Shown piece after piece: positions 1-12,938 of a DNA stretch of 64,000 bases. This stretch comes from Rutidosis leptorrhynchoides. Lineage: Eukaryota; Streptophyta; Magnoliopsida; Asterales; Asteraceae. The notes beneath the pieces are model-generated. The model ran no database searches, was not told where the DNA came from, and worked only from the letters and a program-made list of their open reading frames with translations. A program made the translations under genes and the position numbers. The stretch covers positions 6,816,501 to 6,880,500 of the forward strand of contig NC_092333.1 in the NCBI RefSeq assembly GCF_046630445.1. The letters are read 5' to 3'. Every line of letters starts with the position of its first letter. The stretch's first letter is position 1.

Positions 1-64
1 TGGTATCATAATACAGCACACATTCCACTTATTAGACTACCGACACATTTTGATAATATAATTT

Positions 65-66
65 AT

Positions 67-121
<55 letters not shown>
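65..121. repeat. (TA)n microsatellite
   Basis: Almost pure TA dinucleotide run, with one early interruption. Confidence 0.95.
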
Positions 122-123
<2 letters not shown>

Positions 124-433
124 CTTATAATTAATTAAATATTATATTATATTTACGTATATAGTTAACTTGTAATTTTTACACCGATGAATTGTACGTT
201 GACGCTCGACTTACGTACCGGTTCCGGTTTTTCGAACGCATTTTTGTACGCTAAGAAAATTGGTACTTTACGTTTCGTGTAATGTACCTTTATCAATAAC
301 AAGACTCAAATCAATGAAAAATTATCCCACTTAAAATGTAACTTATTCATTTGAGTGTTTTGGTCATTTGCTTCTATAAATCGATGTCTCGTTATTTACC
401 AAAATGTATTATTTTAAATTGAAATGTTTTATT

Positions 434-436
<3 letters not shown>

Positions 437-488
<52 letters not shown>
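437..488. repeat. (AT)n microsatellite
   Basis: About 25 uninterrupted AT units. Confidence 0.95.
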
Positions 489-490
<2 letters not shown>

Positions 491-654
491 CCATTTAGAA
501 TTATAAATTTATACATAATATATATGTTTGAAATATTTATCCAATAATAAGATTTTTAGTTTTTCCAAAATAATCATATTTCAAAGATTATTATATATAG
601 TCATTTAAATAATAGAATTTACTATGTCGTATTACGTTTACGTTCTTGAAACGC

Positions 655-842
<188 letters not shown>

Positions 843-1787
843 ATATAAAGCTTAAATTCTTCTAATCAATTTATCCTTATAAAATAATAGATTATAATAA
901 TTCAGTTTTTGAAATCGTTTTCTCACATTTGAAAAAATAGGTCAGTCGAATCCAATTCTCCACTAACTTTTGTCTATCGTTCGTCAATTGACACATTTGT
1001 TCTTACATGTAAATCACTTTATCAAATATTCCGAATACCGCTAAAAGGAAATGTTTCTTAAATCAAAGTGGACCTCTTAACAGAGATTCGTAATCGTACA
1101 ATAAATCTGATAAATAAATCATTTGATATTATTTTTTAATTTCATCGATAACCATATTAAATATATTTTGAAACAAATACGTTCATGTAAAGTATTATAC
1201 ATCTAATACTTTGTAATGTTTTCAAGTTATAATATATATACACATATACATATATAATCATAACCGTTCATTTAATGATTCGTGAATCGTCGGAATTTGG
1301 TCGAGGTTTAAATGAATGTATGAACACAGTTTAAAATTCTTGAGATTCAACTTAACAAACTTTGCTTATCGTGTCGGAAACATATAAAGATCAAGTTTAA
1401 ATTTGTTCAAAAATTTTCGGGTTCTCACATATGACTAGTGGGGGATTCAGAAAATTTTTGTTGTGGGCAAAATTTTAAAACAAAACAAAAACAAAAACAA
1501 AACAAGAATATTATAACTGACCACATCAAACTTTAACTTTTAGATATACTAAAAAAAAGTATCAAAATATTTGGTCGTTAAGGGGAACTCACTTGCTCTA
1601 CACGGGATCTGTCGATCCGCTCAGTGGCGAATCCATGATGAAAATTCAATGGAGTCCTAATTTTTTTTTTAAACTAATTATGTTTTTAAAGGTATTTTTG
1701 TGATTGTTTACCTTAAAAAAACATAAATTTTGAAAACGTATGAAGGCCTATAGTTAAATTTAGTATTATCCTATACAATTTAAAGAT

Positions 1788-1997
1788 TGTTATAAATCAT
1801 AGTGTGGTGGCCGACAATTTTACTTTTGATAAAGTAAAATTTGGTGAATCAACAAATTTGGTGGATCACGGATATTACTGTTCCACCTAACTGCACAGTG
1901 AATTATTGTACTATAAATATGATATCGATTGTAATCAGTATGTACACTATTCTTGAATAAGAATTTAATCTTTGTTTCTTACTACTAAATTATAACA
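1788..1997 (+). repeat. 5' LTR of the copia element
   Basis: TG...CA ends, 210 bp, identical by eye to 7378-7587. The sequence just after it, CGTTATCAGCACGA, is in the primer-binding-site position and resembles that used by related plant copia elements. Confidence 0.93.
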
Positions 1998-4069
1998 CGT
2001 TATCAGCACGAAGAGCTCCCGCCGGCCACCGTCCTCCGGCGTTGAATCCGCTGGAAGATCTTGAAACCTCATATGTGTCTTCTGATCAAGAATTTATTAG
2101 CTTGAGTTCTTCAACCACTGAATTATCAGGTACTCTATACATGATTTAAATGTCTACTAAATTAACACATGATAAAAAAAAAAAAATGACTACAAATTGT
2201 AAGATGATTTTTTGATAATTAAAACACATTTGTGGTACTCAACACTCGACTAATTTACTTATATTAAGTTAAGGATTACTTTGTAGTTAGCTAGTACTTG
2301 AATTGTTATCACTCAAAACCACTGAATTCCTTTTTATTGATTCTTCTTGTTCAAACACCATCTCTTGCTCTCTACGATCACCAAAATAGTCTCCATCGGC
2401 CTGGTACTTCACCCCCATGACACCATTAAACTACCATCACCTTCTTTAAAATTTTGGTTGTTTTTGTTTACATTCCAACGAACCACCATCTCCATCGAGA
2501 ACCAACACCAAGGTCTTCTTCATCAAAAATCACAAAACCCAAAGACCATCTAAACCTGCAAATATTTTTGTTTTTGTTCGAATGAAAGCTCACCATCATC
2601 ACCATGTTCAAACTCTTGCAACCATATCAAACCATCACCAACTCCTGTTTTGTTTCCTGCTCAAATCAACGAAAACTCTTTTGATATTGTTGCTACTACA
2701 GTGCACGTTTTGTTTCTTTATGGCCAACACTTATAAACTAAATAATCCCACTTGATGAGGATAGTGGACTGTGGGTCATTCTACTGGATTATTTAACCTG
2801 GGAAGTACCTACTACATGAAAGAATAGGGATAAAACAATTTAGTGAAGGAATCTTGTGTACTATCACATATTATAAGATATTAATGTAAAAACATTCAAA
2901 TAAATTTGAAATACTTTGACAACTAAAGGTCAAAGACGGTTACAGAATAAATGAGTAATCCGAGTAAACATTACCAATAAAAATTACCCCTTCCCTCAAA
3001 GAAAAAGCCTTATCTCTTTACAAATAAAACACATAACACATTGCCTTCTTGCTTAGTGACACACAACAACTCGAATACATATTTGAAATTTTGATAATTT
3101 CACCACAACAATTAATATACCTTTTAAGAATATGTTTAGTAAAGTACTAAAAGAACATCAATGAGCACACTATATACGTTTTATTTGTCTTATCGTACTC
3201 GAATGCGATATATTGGGCTTTATAAAAGTATAATAATCACTACTACTTTATTTTGTGGTAATATGAGTAGCATCAATCATATGATAACAAAATAAAAAAC
3301 ATAACGTGATCGAAGATGTCAAAGGGTAAAAAGAATAATGAATTCACGCTACATCATATTTCCACTTAGAGCTAGAGCCATGATTAATAATTGTACCAAA
3401 ATGGACCCATCCTTTGACATCTTTCACCTCAAGATCATATTTTTATCAACGTGGTTAAATACACTTTTTAATCACACACCTAACCTAAAGGGATCAATAA
3501 CGCGTGTACACTTTCATGATCAAACTTACGCCCACATAATAAGCATATACTTCCTCCTCTCAAATCTATAGTCTAGTATTCTATTGTGAGATTTCCCAAA
3601 TTAATTATCCACTTATATAAATATACATGAATGATGGGAACGTAATAATTGTTTATATATTTGTTTTGCATATAATATAGGGAAAGAAGTATATATATAA
3701 TTTTAACTCCATATGATTAATTAAATTTAGACCCCACCACCTTGATTTAATATACTACACATATATCGTCGATTATGCACAGCTAAATCTTTTCTCATAG
3801 TTTGTGACTATTCTTTTCAATTATTTAAGCAAACAAATTAGAAATAAAAAGATGGGACCATATGAAAGAACACGTAACCTTCACATGATTTTAAAGTGGT
3901 ATAATTAATATTATTTACTTAATTTAGATTAAACAAATAAATACTCCATGTGATAAATGGTAAAATAATTTAATAATAAATGGAGATTAGCATTGGTCTC
4001 TCTCTAGCTACGTCAACAATTTTTTTTAGTACTACAAATAATTCAAAAAGGAAAAGGAAACTATAATGA

Positions 4070-4400
4070 AAAGTGCATATGATGAAAAGCGCAGCACATA
4101 TAATTAAAAGCGCATATGATGAAAAGCGCAGCGCATATGATTAAAAGCGCATATGATTAAAAGCGCATATGATGAAAAGCGCAGCGCATATGATTAAAAG
4201 CGCATATGATGAAAAGAGCAGCACATATGATTAAAAGCGCATATAATGAAAAGTGCATATGATAAAAATCGCAGCGCATATGACTAAAAGAGCATATGAT
4301 AAAAGGCGCATATGGTGATTAATGAAAAACACATATGATGATTAATGAAAAACACATATAGTGATTAATGAAAAGCACATATGGTGATTAATGAAAAGCA
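4070..4400 (+). repeat. GCGCATATGATKAAAA minisatellite inside the copia element
   Basis: About 20 degenerate units of 16-22 bp built on GCGCATATGAT(T/G)AAAA, shading into a second unit CACATATGGTGATTAATGA in the last 100 bp. It sits directly before the integrase-like part. Nothing like it occurs elsewhere in the window. Confidence 0.9.
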
Positions 4401-7220
4401 CATTGAGAAAGAATCACCAATGTTTCTTGAAAGAATTCAAGGGGATATATATGGACCAATTCATCCATCATGTGGACCATTTTGATATTTCATGGTTCTA
4501 ATAGACGCATCTAGCGGATGGTCTCATGTTTGTGTATTATCAAGCCGTAATATGGTATTTGCAAAGTTTCTTGCACAAATTATTAAATTGAGGGCACATT
4601 ATTCTGATTACACCATTAAAAAGGATGAGACTTGATAATGCTGGTGAGTTAACATCTCAAGCATTTAATGATTATTATATGTCTACAGGGATTGTTGTTG
4701 AACATTCAGTTGCTCATGTGCATACACAAAATTGGTTTAGCTGAATCAATAGATAAACACTTGCAGCTAATAACCAGACAATTGGAAATGAGTACAAACC
4801 TCTCAATATTTATATGAGGACATGTAAATTTACATGATGCGACATTAATTCGCATTAAACCAAGTGCAGATCATAAATATTCTCCATTACCAACTTAATT
4901 TTGGTCGAGAGCCAAATATTTTTCATCTTAGAACATTTAGTTGTGCAGTGTATTTTTAATTGCACCACCACAACAAATGGTTCCTCAAAGAACGATGAAA
5001 ATATATGTTGGATATGAAACATCTTCAATTATAAGATATATTGAACCCAGACGGGTGATGTTTTTACAGCACGTTTTGCTGATTGTCATTTTAATGAAAA
5101 ATTATTCCCTAGATTAGGGGGAGAAATGAAAAATAAATAAATGATGTTTCATGGTGTGAACATCAATTAAGGTATCTTGATCCTCGCACAAAAGAATGTG
5201 AAACGAAAGTTCAAAAATAATGCATATGCAAGAAACTTGCAAATCGATTACGTGATGCATTTAAAGATATAAAAAGAGTGACTAAATCATATATAATAGC
5301 AGTAAATGCTCCAGCTCGAATTGAAATTCCAAAAGCTGGCAATAATATCACTCTTGAGTCTTTGCCACGCATGAAACGTGGAAGATCAATTAGTTTCGAA
5401 GATAAAAAATCCTCGAAAATAAAATCAGCTGATAATGAGGTAAAATAAAGTGTTCAACAAGAACCAAATATCAATACTCCTTCTGCAGAGGATATGGATA
5501 AATGTAAATACATAAATTGCGATAAATTATGCAATATTATGGAACCAAAATGAAATGAAAAATCTTGATGAGATATTTTCATATAATGTTACAATGACAT
5601 CATGAATAAAGATGATAATCTGGAACCAAAATCTGTCATTGAATATCAAAATAGACATGATTGAGCTCAATGGAAAGGAGCAATACGAGCTGAATTAGAA
5701 TCGCTCAATAAAAGAAAAGTTTTTGGATCAATTGTTATCACTTTTAAAGATGTGAAACGTATGGTATACAAATGAATTTTTTTTTATCCGAAAAAGAAAT
5801 GTGCAAATGAATTACAAGGCGAAACTAGACTTATAACTCAAGATTTCCCACAAAGACCAGAAATGAATTATGAGGAAAACTTATCCTCCTGTAAAGGATA
5901 CAATTACTTATTAGATACTTAATCAACCTGGTAGTTACTTAAATGCATCTCATGGATGTTATTACTACTTATCTATATGGATCACTTAATAGTGATATAT
6001 ATGAATATACCTGAAGGATTTATGGTATCATAAGCATCTAATGCAAAACCCAAGGGAATGTATTCCATTAAATCACAAAGATTTTTATATGGGTTTATAC
6101 AATCGGGACGTATGTGGTATAACCGATTAAATGACTACTTGATAAGAAAAGGGAATACATATAAACTTATTTGCACGTGTGTTTTTATAAAAACAATTTT
6201 CGGATATGTGATCATAACTGTTTATATCAATTATCTTAAATAAAGAAATCTATGAAACCATTCAACTTCTAAAGAAAGATTTTGAAATGAAAAAAAATAA
6301 AAATAAAAAAAATCAAGTATTACGTTGATTTACATATTGAGCATATGGCTAATGACTTACTTATACATCAAATAACTTATACCGAAAAGATTTTAAAACA
6401 TTTTAATATGGACAAGACAAAAACCATTAAGTACTCCTATGGTTATTAGATCACTCAATATTGACACTGATCCAGTTCATCCCCGTAAAGATCATGAATA
6501 TCTTCTTGGATCAGAGAGTTCCATATCTTAGTGCAATTGGGGCTCTTATGTATCTTACAAATTGTACAAGAACTGACATTTCTATTGCAGTTAAATTATT
6601 GACAAGGTTCAGCTCAACCCCTACCACAAGATACTGGAATGGGATCAAACACATATTTTGATACCTTCGAGGAGCTACTGATTTAAGATTGTTTTATTCT
6701 AACGATTCAAAACAAGATTTGGTTGGTTATGTAGATGCAGGTTATTTATGTGATCCTCATAAAGCTAAATCTCAAACTGGATGTGTATTCCTAAATGGAG
6801 GTACCGCAATATCATGGCGTTCTCAAAAACAAACACTTGTTGCAACATCATCAAATCATGCCGAAGTGATCGAATTACATAAAGCTACTCGAGAATGTTT
6901 TTGGTTGAGATCAATGATACAACTCATTACTGATTCTTGTGGACTATAACGCGATAAAAGTCCAACAACTATCTATGAAGATAATGCAGCTTGCATAGCA
7001 CAAATGAAAGAAGAGTATATCAAAAGTGACCGAACGAAATACATACCTCCTAGATTCTTCCCATACACTCAAGATCTCATCAAAGACAATCAGATTGAAA
7101 TGAAATATGTTCAATCCAGCAAAAACTCTACTGATCTTTTCACCAAAGCACTTCCAACTGCTATTTTCAGAACGCATGTTTACAATATTGGCATGGGGCA
7201 TGTTCAAAAGATGTGACGAC
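4400..7220 (+). mobile_element. Copia pol remnants (integrase, RT, RNase H)
   Basis: Conceptual translation gives copia-type integrase, then RT, then RNase H (for example DAGYLCDPHKAKSQTG followed by SWRSQKQ near 6735-6835). The region is heavily decayed. It does not look able to encode a working polyprotein. Confidence 0.85.
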
Positions 7221-7377
7221 TCAGCGATATCTACTTGAGGGGGAGTCAACTCTATACTGCACTCTTTTTCCCTTGGCTAAAGTTTATTCCCACTGGGTTT
7301 TTCTTTAGCAAGGTTTTTAACGAGGCAGTAACATGTAGTTGATTTTTCTTGAAACAAAATTGTCGTCCAAGGGGGAG

Positions 7378-7587
7378 TGTTATAAATCATAGTGTGGTGG
7401 CCGACAATTTTACTTTTGATAAAGTAAAATTTGGTGAATCAACAAATTTGGTGGATCACGGATATTACTGTTCCACCTAACTGCACAGTGAATTATTGTA
7501 CTATAAATATGATATCGATTGTAATCAGTATGTACACTATTCTTGAATAAGAATTTAATCTTTGTTTCTTACTACTAAATTATAACA
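7378..7587 (+). repeat. 3' LTR of the copia element
   Basis: 210 bp, TG...CA, identical by eye to the 5' LTR and followed by the duplicated AAGAT. Confidence 0.93.
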
Positions 7588-7592
7588 AAGAT

Positions 7593-8313
7593 TATATTGT
7601 CTAAAAAATTTCAATTTAATGAGATCATTGGACTCCACAATTCTATGAATGGGCTTGCCATGCGCCCATGAATACGACTTTTACAATAATAATGATGAAT
7701 ATTATTATTTTAATTAATTAATTAATTAATCAACTTATAGCAAATAAGACAAGTTATGTGATAAACCATTTCCGTTGTTGCATTATCATATGATTTGTGT
7801 TCATTTCGTTTTTTCTTATAGAAAAGGACATTGAACCAAACAACTACATTAATAATACAGTTCATTTGACTCCTTAAATACAATCATATCCTTGAAATAT
7901 TAATGTGGTTGATACTATTTATGGTATAGCAACAAACGCTTTAATTTGTGACCACTGGATGTTCTTAAATGCAATGCTCGTTTTGAATCCGAAATACATA
8001 GTAGCCAAAACCGTAGTAGAGACCACATAAATGAAATTATTTATATGATGCTAATTCCTCGAATGGATACTATCCGTGATGTTCATGAAATTATCGATGT
8101 ATTTTTATCTTCTTTTTCCATACACCACCCGACACCCGTTATCTCTCTAATTCTGTAATTATGAAGCGTTTGCGACAAGGCAGATCGAAAATCATTGCTT
8201 GCTTGACAACGCGCGTGAAAGATAATTGAAATATTTACAATGCAATCAAAATGTTTCATGTTTTAGTAAACTGAAAATGTATTTTCGGTATGTTGATTCA
8301 GTCAAAATGTCTC
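7593..8313. other. Intergenic, nothing recognised
   Basis: AT-rich sequence with a short TTAA-type repeat near 7710-7730. I see no gene, RNA or element boundary here. Confidence 0.6.
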
Positions 8314-8490
8314 GGATTCAAATCATGTTTAGGACGAATATTTTGTGGTAGCTAGGAAAAGGTTGGAAGCCGGGACTCGGGGAGTAATCATGCTGGGCTG
8401 CGTACATTAGAGTATGAGGTCGAATTACTCGTCTTCCCAGATAGTCCGGAAAAAGGAAAATCTTATACCTTTTACCTTTACTTTTTTGAT
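8314..8490 (+). mobile_element. SINE-like repeat, copy 1
   Basis: Begins with a box-B-like GGATTCAAATC and shares a long body with the minus-strand copy at 27868-28014, including GGGCTGCGTACAT(T/C)AGAGTATGAGG and the phrase before it, GAGTAATC(A/G)TG(C/T)TGGGC. No A box is visible, so both copies would be 5'-truncated. The ends here are approximate and no flanking duplication was found. Confidence 0.6.
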
Positions 8491-9106
8491 TTAGTCACTA
8501 AGTGTGTGTTTTCTATTGAGCGGGGCACGATATAAGCGAACTATAAGCTTGAAAAGTACAAAATAGTTTTTTCCTATATAAATATATAATTGAAGTTTTT
8601 TCATTTTATAGTATATTTTTATTTATTTTAAATTAGAAACAAGCCTGTGTATGTTTATTATAGAGCGTAGTTTTAATATTTAATAGAATAGAATTTAATA
8701 GAATAGAATCACACCCAATCCGGTTTCAACCACTTTGTCAGTACCTCTAAGATAAAATGGTCAAAGAGGTCCTAGTTTGGCATATCGGTTCGGTAGGTTT
8801 CATAAGCCAGACTGTACAATGGTCTACTAAAAAATCACCAGCCACAAATTCATTACACATGCCCTACTTTTATTCCTCTCTTCCATTTTATTGTTAGGAC
8901 TTTACAATAAGACCATACGCTATACTCTCACAACGAAAGTTTTTGTTGAACTACAATGATTACAACGTTCCTTCTCCAGTTGTGAGGGCAAACCACGAAG
9001 ACTACAATGGAATATAACCCCTCATGTCTCAATATGATTGGTTGATGATATTTTCTTTTATTCCTTTCTTCACTTATTACCAATTATATTTTACTACATC
9101 ATTCAG

Positions 9107-9540
9107 TATTAGGAGTGCGAAGCGAGTTAAATAAGGAGTCAAAAGTCGGAAAATAGCTGCACCAGGGTCGAGATCGCGAGTCCAAATCCGCGACTGGAAT
9201 TTGTTGTCGGGAGCAATTTCGCGATCGCGAGTCGTGGGGAGAAAATTCTAGAAACCGCGTTTTCATGCTCTCAAAGCTATTTCATTGTATTGTTTTGCTT
9301 ATTTAAGCATCTTATTGTAACTCATACATGGTTCCACGTAAATTATCGATAAAATAACTCTCTTTGGTGGTCGAGTATTAAAGTAATCATTCGTGATTAC
9401 ATATACTCTCGTTAAATTCTCTTGTCTTCATTGTTTTTGCTAGTTTCTTCGTATACATCAACTATTTCGTTTATTGTAAGTGTGTTTAATAACCTAGGGT
9501 TATCAAGTCTTGTTAGGGTTCACGTGCTTTATTTATAACA
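9107..9540 (+). mobile_element. Probable solo LTR
   Basis: A 434-bp block beginning TATTAGGAGTG (a likely decayed TGTTAGG) and ending TTATAACA. It is flanked by TTCAG on the left and TTCAA on the right, an imperfect 5-bp duplication. A TATTTAAG-like box lies near 9300, where a promoter would be expected in an LTR. The family is not recognised. Boundaries rest on the near-matching flanks and could be wrong. Confidence 0.42.
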
Positions 9541-10280
9541 TTCAAAACAACCCACAACACTACAACACAACATTTATCAAACCGCCTCCTCCATCCCACA
9601 ACACTGTCACGTCAGCATAAATTCTTCACACAACTCCGCAACACGACAACATTTACCATACAAATGGTCTAATAGTATTCCATACTTAGCCAATTTTTTG
9701 TTTTTTCTGAAAAAATGAATATACTAAAAACAAAAAGAAGATTTTCATAGAAAATGAAAGACCCAACAACCGATGTTACAAAGAGAATCAAACCAACATC
9801 TAAACAAAAAAGAACTACATACGAAAACCACTAGCCTAAATCAAACAACTACGACAACATCAATCAAAAGCTAAACAAGAAACCGCAAAAAAGAAAACTT
9901 CAAACAAATGGACTAGACTCACAATCGGAACCTGCTAAACAGAACCCAAATCATTTTTTACTTGTCGAAGCGATCACGGTTTATTTGCAATCAAGTACTT
10001 TTTTTTAATTATTATTTAGTTTAGACATTTGTGTTTCCACATACTATATATTATATTTATGTAATAAATATAAATATAATAAATAAGTAATATATTTGCA
10101 ACTTAATTAAAATATTATTCCCCCTTCTCAAATCTATTGCCGTATTTTGAATTCTTTTGAGCGTGACTTTAATTTTTTTTCTTCTGTATTTGACAATACT
10201 TTATGAACGTTATAGTGCTAAAAATATATTCAAAAATCAAACTATTTATTATCTCGAAAGCGCGGAATTGAGTATTGTAG

Positions 10281-10385
10281 TTTTTTTTTTTTTTTTTAAA
10301 CGAGGAAACCCTCCTATGAACGAGCACATTGGCTCCCCATATAAGTAAAACCTCGGGTAATCAAGGACGAAACTTTGGTCCTTCC
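10281..10385 (-). repeat. Poly-T-led repeat, possible retroposon in minus orientation
   Basis: A run of about 17 T is followed by a GC-richer, non-host-like block (AACGAGGAAACCCTCCTATG and onward). This is what a reversed poly-A retroposon looks like. I cannot name the family. Confidence 0.3.
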
Positions 10386-10550
10386 CCGTTTATTTATATT
10401 TATATTTTATATTTATATAATAATAATAAATTAATAATACAAATACATTCTTAACAATTTATATTTTGTTGCAAACGCGTGAGGAAAAGAACATATGTAA
10501 TCTTTTATTACTCGTACTACCAAATCCTTGGAACCACTCCCATGTCCACT

Positions 10551-10562
10551 CTATATATAAAT
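10551..10562 (+). promoter_or_regulatory. TATA box of the 10632 gene
   Basis: CTATATATAAAT lies about 70 bp before the start codon. It is followed by an A/C-rich leader typical of plant 5' UTRs, so transcription probably starts near 10585-10595. Confidence 0.65.
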
Positions 10563-10631
10563 ACCTTTCATAACCTAACACCAAAACAATAACACTAACA
10601 AAGTAACAATATTCAGTTCATAAAATCCCTC

Positions 10632-10967
10632 ATGGGTAGGATCAAAGTGCTGTTTTTTTGCTTCTTGTTCGTCACAACTTTGTTGTTTAGGCCAATTAAC
10701 GCAAGATTAATTAACCTTTCTATTAGAACGAAAGAAGTTTCGTATATTTCTGATCCACCTTCATCATCTATTCCCGTTGTATATTCGTCTTCTTCATTGG
10801 TTTTGGCACCATCTTTACCTGAAGAGGAGAAGTCGCATACGGAAAACCATCATCATTCGTCTGTAGCGGGCGGTGGTGTGATCATCGGTGGCTTTGTCAC
10901 TGCGCTTTTTGCAACGGTTTATTGTTACATTAGAGTTACTCGAAAAAGAGATGGTGAAAAACATTAA
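10632..10967 (+). CDS. Small signal-peptide protein with one C-terminal membrane helix
   Basis: A 111-residue single-exon frame. Residues 1-24 look like a signal peptide (hydrophobic LFFCFLFVTTLLF, then ARL). Residues 25-75 are polar and Ser/Pro-rich with a His cluster. Residues 78-100 form a glycine-rich hydrophobic segment, followed by a basic tail RVTRKRDGEKH. This layout predicts a type I membrane protein with a short extracellular part and a tiny cytosolic tail. A good TATA box and A-rich leader upstream support a real gene, and the start is the first ATG after the leader. I do not recognise the family. Small plant proteins of this architecture are common and mostly uncharacterised, so no function is assigned. 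Confidence 0.72.
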   Translation: MGRIKVLFFCFLFVTTLLFRPINARLINLSIRTKEVSYISDPPSSSIPVVYSSSSLVLAPSLPEEEKSHTENHHHSSVAGGGVIIGGFVTALFATVYCYIRVTRKRDGEKH

Positions 10968-11240
10968 AATGTTTAGTTCTATCTATACTTTGTTTATTGG
11001 GGATTTTTATTCAAGTAGAATTATGTCCCGTGACATATACATATATCAAATTACCATTTGATTAATATATGATGATGGTTTTTTACTTTTTGTTTGTTAG
11101 CTGATTTGTTATGTACCATTTCAATTCAACAAATTGATAGCAAATTCGGTCTTAAATCGAAATTTGAAGCAAAGTCATCTCTAGCTAATTACTTGATTTA
11201 GATAGTTAATCAGATTTAGGTATAAATTTCCATAAGTTAT

Positions 11241-11335
11241 TTTTTTTTTTGAAAAGCCAAATTTCATTAGAGTAAAAGATGATACAAAGCAAAGCATGTG
11301 AGAAACATGCTTGTTACAAAGCAAAGCCAAATTTC
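11241..11335 (-). mobile_element. Possible LINE 3' end
   Basis: Starts with a T run and then GAAAAGCCAAATTTCATTAG, like the reverse of the 3' tails of plant LINEs. The inner phrase AAAGCAAAG(C) recurs. Fragmentary; no target duplication identified. Confidence 0.38.
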
Positions 11336-12339
11336 ATTTATGTTATTTCATTTAATTTCCATGTTTGATTGATTACGCAAAAGTAAGATATATTTTGATA
11401 TCAAAATATATTTATGTTATTAGTACTCTTCGTGCCACATGCCCTCATGTTAATTTACATTAGGAAACTCTTAATTTTTGTACATATCAAAATTTATTTT
11501 TTAATATACATACATAAGAAATATAATTAGCAGATTATATTGATTTACGGAGTAATAGATATATTAAATATTTAATACAAGTGTTACAATTGAGAAGGAC
11601 CAATCACAGACACTTTCCAATTTTGTATACCTCATTATATGACACGTCATCACAGTTGGAACCTATATAAACCTACAATCCTACATTCACACTGTAATAT
11701 GCAAAATAAGATGGACCAGTCACAAATACTTTCAATTTTGCTATTTTTATTTATTTATTATTATTATTATTATTATTTTTCTTTTTTGTGAAATGTTTAT
11801 GAGAGTATATATCATTTTACTTTCACATGAAGATACTTAATTCCATGTGAAAAATCGAAATTAAAGAAAGTTAAAAATGTTGATTCGTATATGAAATATT
11901 GTCCTCTCTTCACTTTATCGCTTTTTGTTTACTGCTTTTTATGCACGTAGACTATTATAATGGTTTGCATAATGAAGTTTTGAACAATACTTTAACTAAA
12001 AACGAGTTAGTTGTTTAATTTAACAAAACTTTTTTTTTTTTTTTTGGGTACAATCCTAACAAAAAACTCATGATAATCGGCATATATACAACGATTGATA
12101 ATGGACAAATTGATAATCTTAAGTAAGTTTAAGATTCTTGTTGAGCAAGTGAGTTTTGTAAGCTAGGTTTGGTAATGCTAATTAAGCTTTGGTAGTTTGG
12201 TATTTAGATGATAATAATTAAAAAAAAATCGTAAGTATAGGGATTAACCATGGGATACTTTGCTTATGAAAGAAGTGTTGTGGAAGGTGAATACTATGGT
12301 TGCTTTATAAAGTGTGTATATTTAATTTATATATAATCA

Positions 12340-12421
12340 GTAAGTTCTTTGGTTACTGTCGTTGTATCTGCTAGCTTCTGGCTAGTTTTTTATTAATAGA
12401 ATTGCTTGCCTTTCAAAAAAA
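12340..12421 (+). mobile_element. 5'-truncated LINE insertion with target duplication
   Basis: An 82-bp piece ending TTGCTTGCCTTTC plus eight A, the typical tail of plant L1-type LINEs. It is flanked by a perfect 11-bp direct repeat ATATATAATCA (12329-12339 and 12422-12432). Short inserts with a poly-A tail and a variable-length duplication are the normal product of aborted target-primed reverse transcription. Confidence 0.62.
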
Positions 12422-12938
12422 ATATATAATCACACGTTCAATAAAATCGTTTAGTTTATAAATCTGAAGTTGTATGAACAAATTTATGGAATCTTTGATA
12501 CATGTGAATGATTTTCTTTTGTTACACATATATGGTATTTTTGAAATTAAGCTTATTATTGAATCTTGGATCTACGTTACTGATTTCTTTTGCTTTTAAT
12601 GTTTTTGTAACGATCTTTTTTATGCCTTTTTATAAAGCCAAATTAACGTGCAAAAACTTGCATTCATATCAAGATTTTTTGTTACTTTTCAAGAACATTA
12701 TTTGATAGTGAACCCCACTAAGATTTGTGTTCACTAAGAGTGTTGTGAAATCATCATCTTTTAAAAAGTACAGTTCAATCACGTTCCAGAAACATCATAC
12801 TGAAAACAATCAAGTTAGTATGTTGAATGTAATACGTTTACAGTGTTTTAGGTAAATTAACTTCGTAGATATATTAGATGAATTTTGCTAAAACAAAAAA
12901 ATTTGTTAATATTTTAGATAACTTTTGCAATCATCTTT

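Larger units (their letters stand above)
1788..7587 (+). mobile_element. Ty1-copia element with identical LTRs, decayed interior
   Basis: A 5.8-kb element bounded by 210-bp LTRs (1788-1997 and 7378-7587) that I read as identical. Both begin TGTTATAAATC and end TATAACA, and are flanked by the 5-bp duplication AAGAT (1783-1787 and 7588-7592). A purine-rich GGGGGAG tract precedes the 3' LTR. The order of parts is: about 2 kb without recognised coding, a minisatellite (about 4070-4400), integrase-like sequence (about 4400-5000), reverse transcriptase (about 5600-6650) and RNase H (about 6680-7220). The order integrase, RT, RNase H fixes the copia type. The coding interior is broken, with a few dozen breaks. 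Zero LTR differences over 210 bp suggest insertion within roughly the last half million years if about 1.3e-8 substitutions per site per year applies (assumed rate). Confidence 0.93.

Noticed and set aside
1623-7680. CAGTGGCGAATCCATGA at 1620-1637 with GGAGTCC-type sequence on both sides of the first copia element, as if copia had landed in a hAT-type MITE
   Set aside because: The right end is poorly matched and no 8-bp duplication was found, so it was not listed as a feature.
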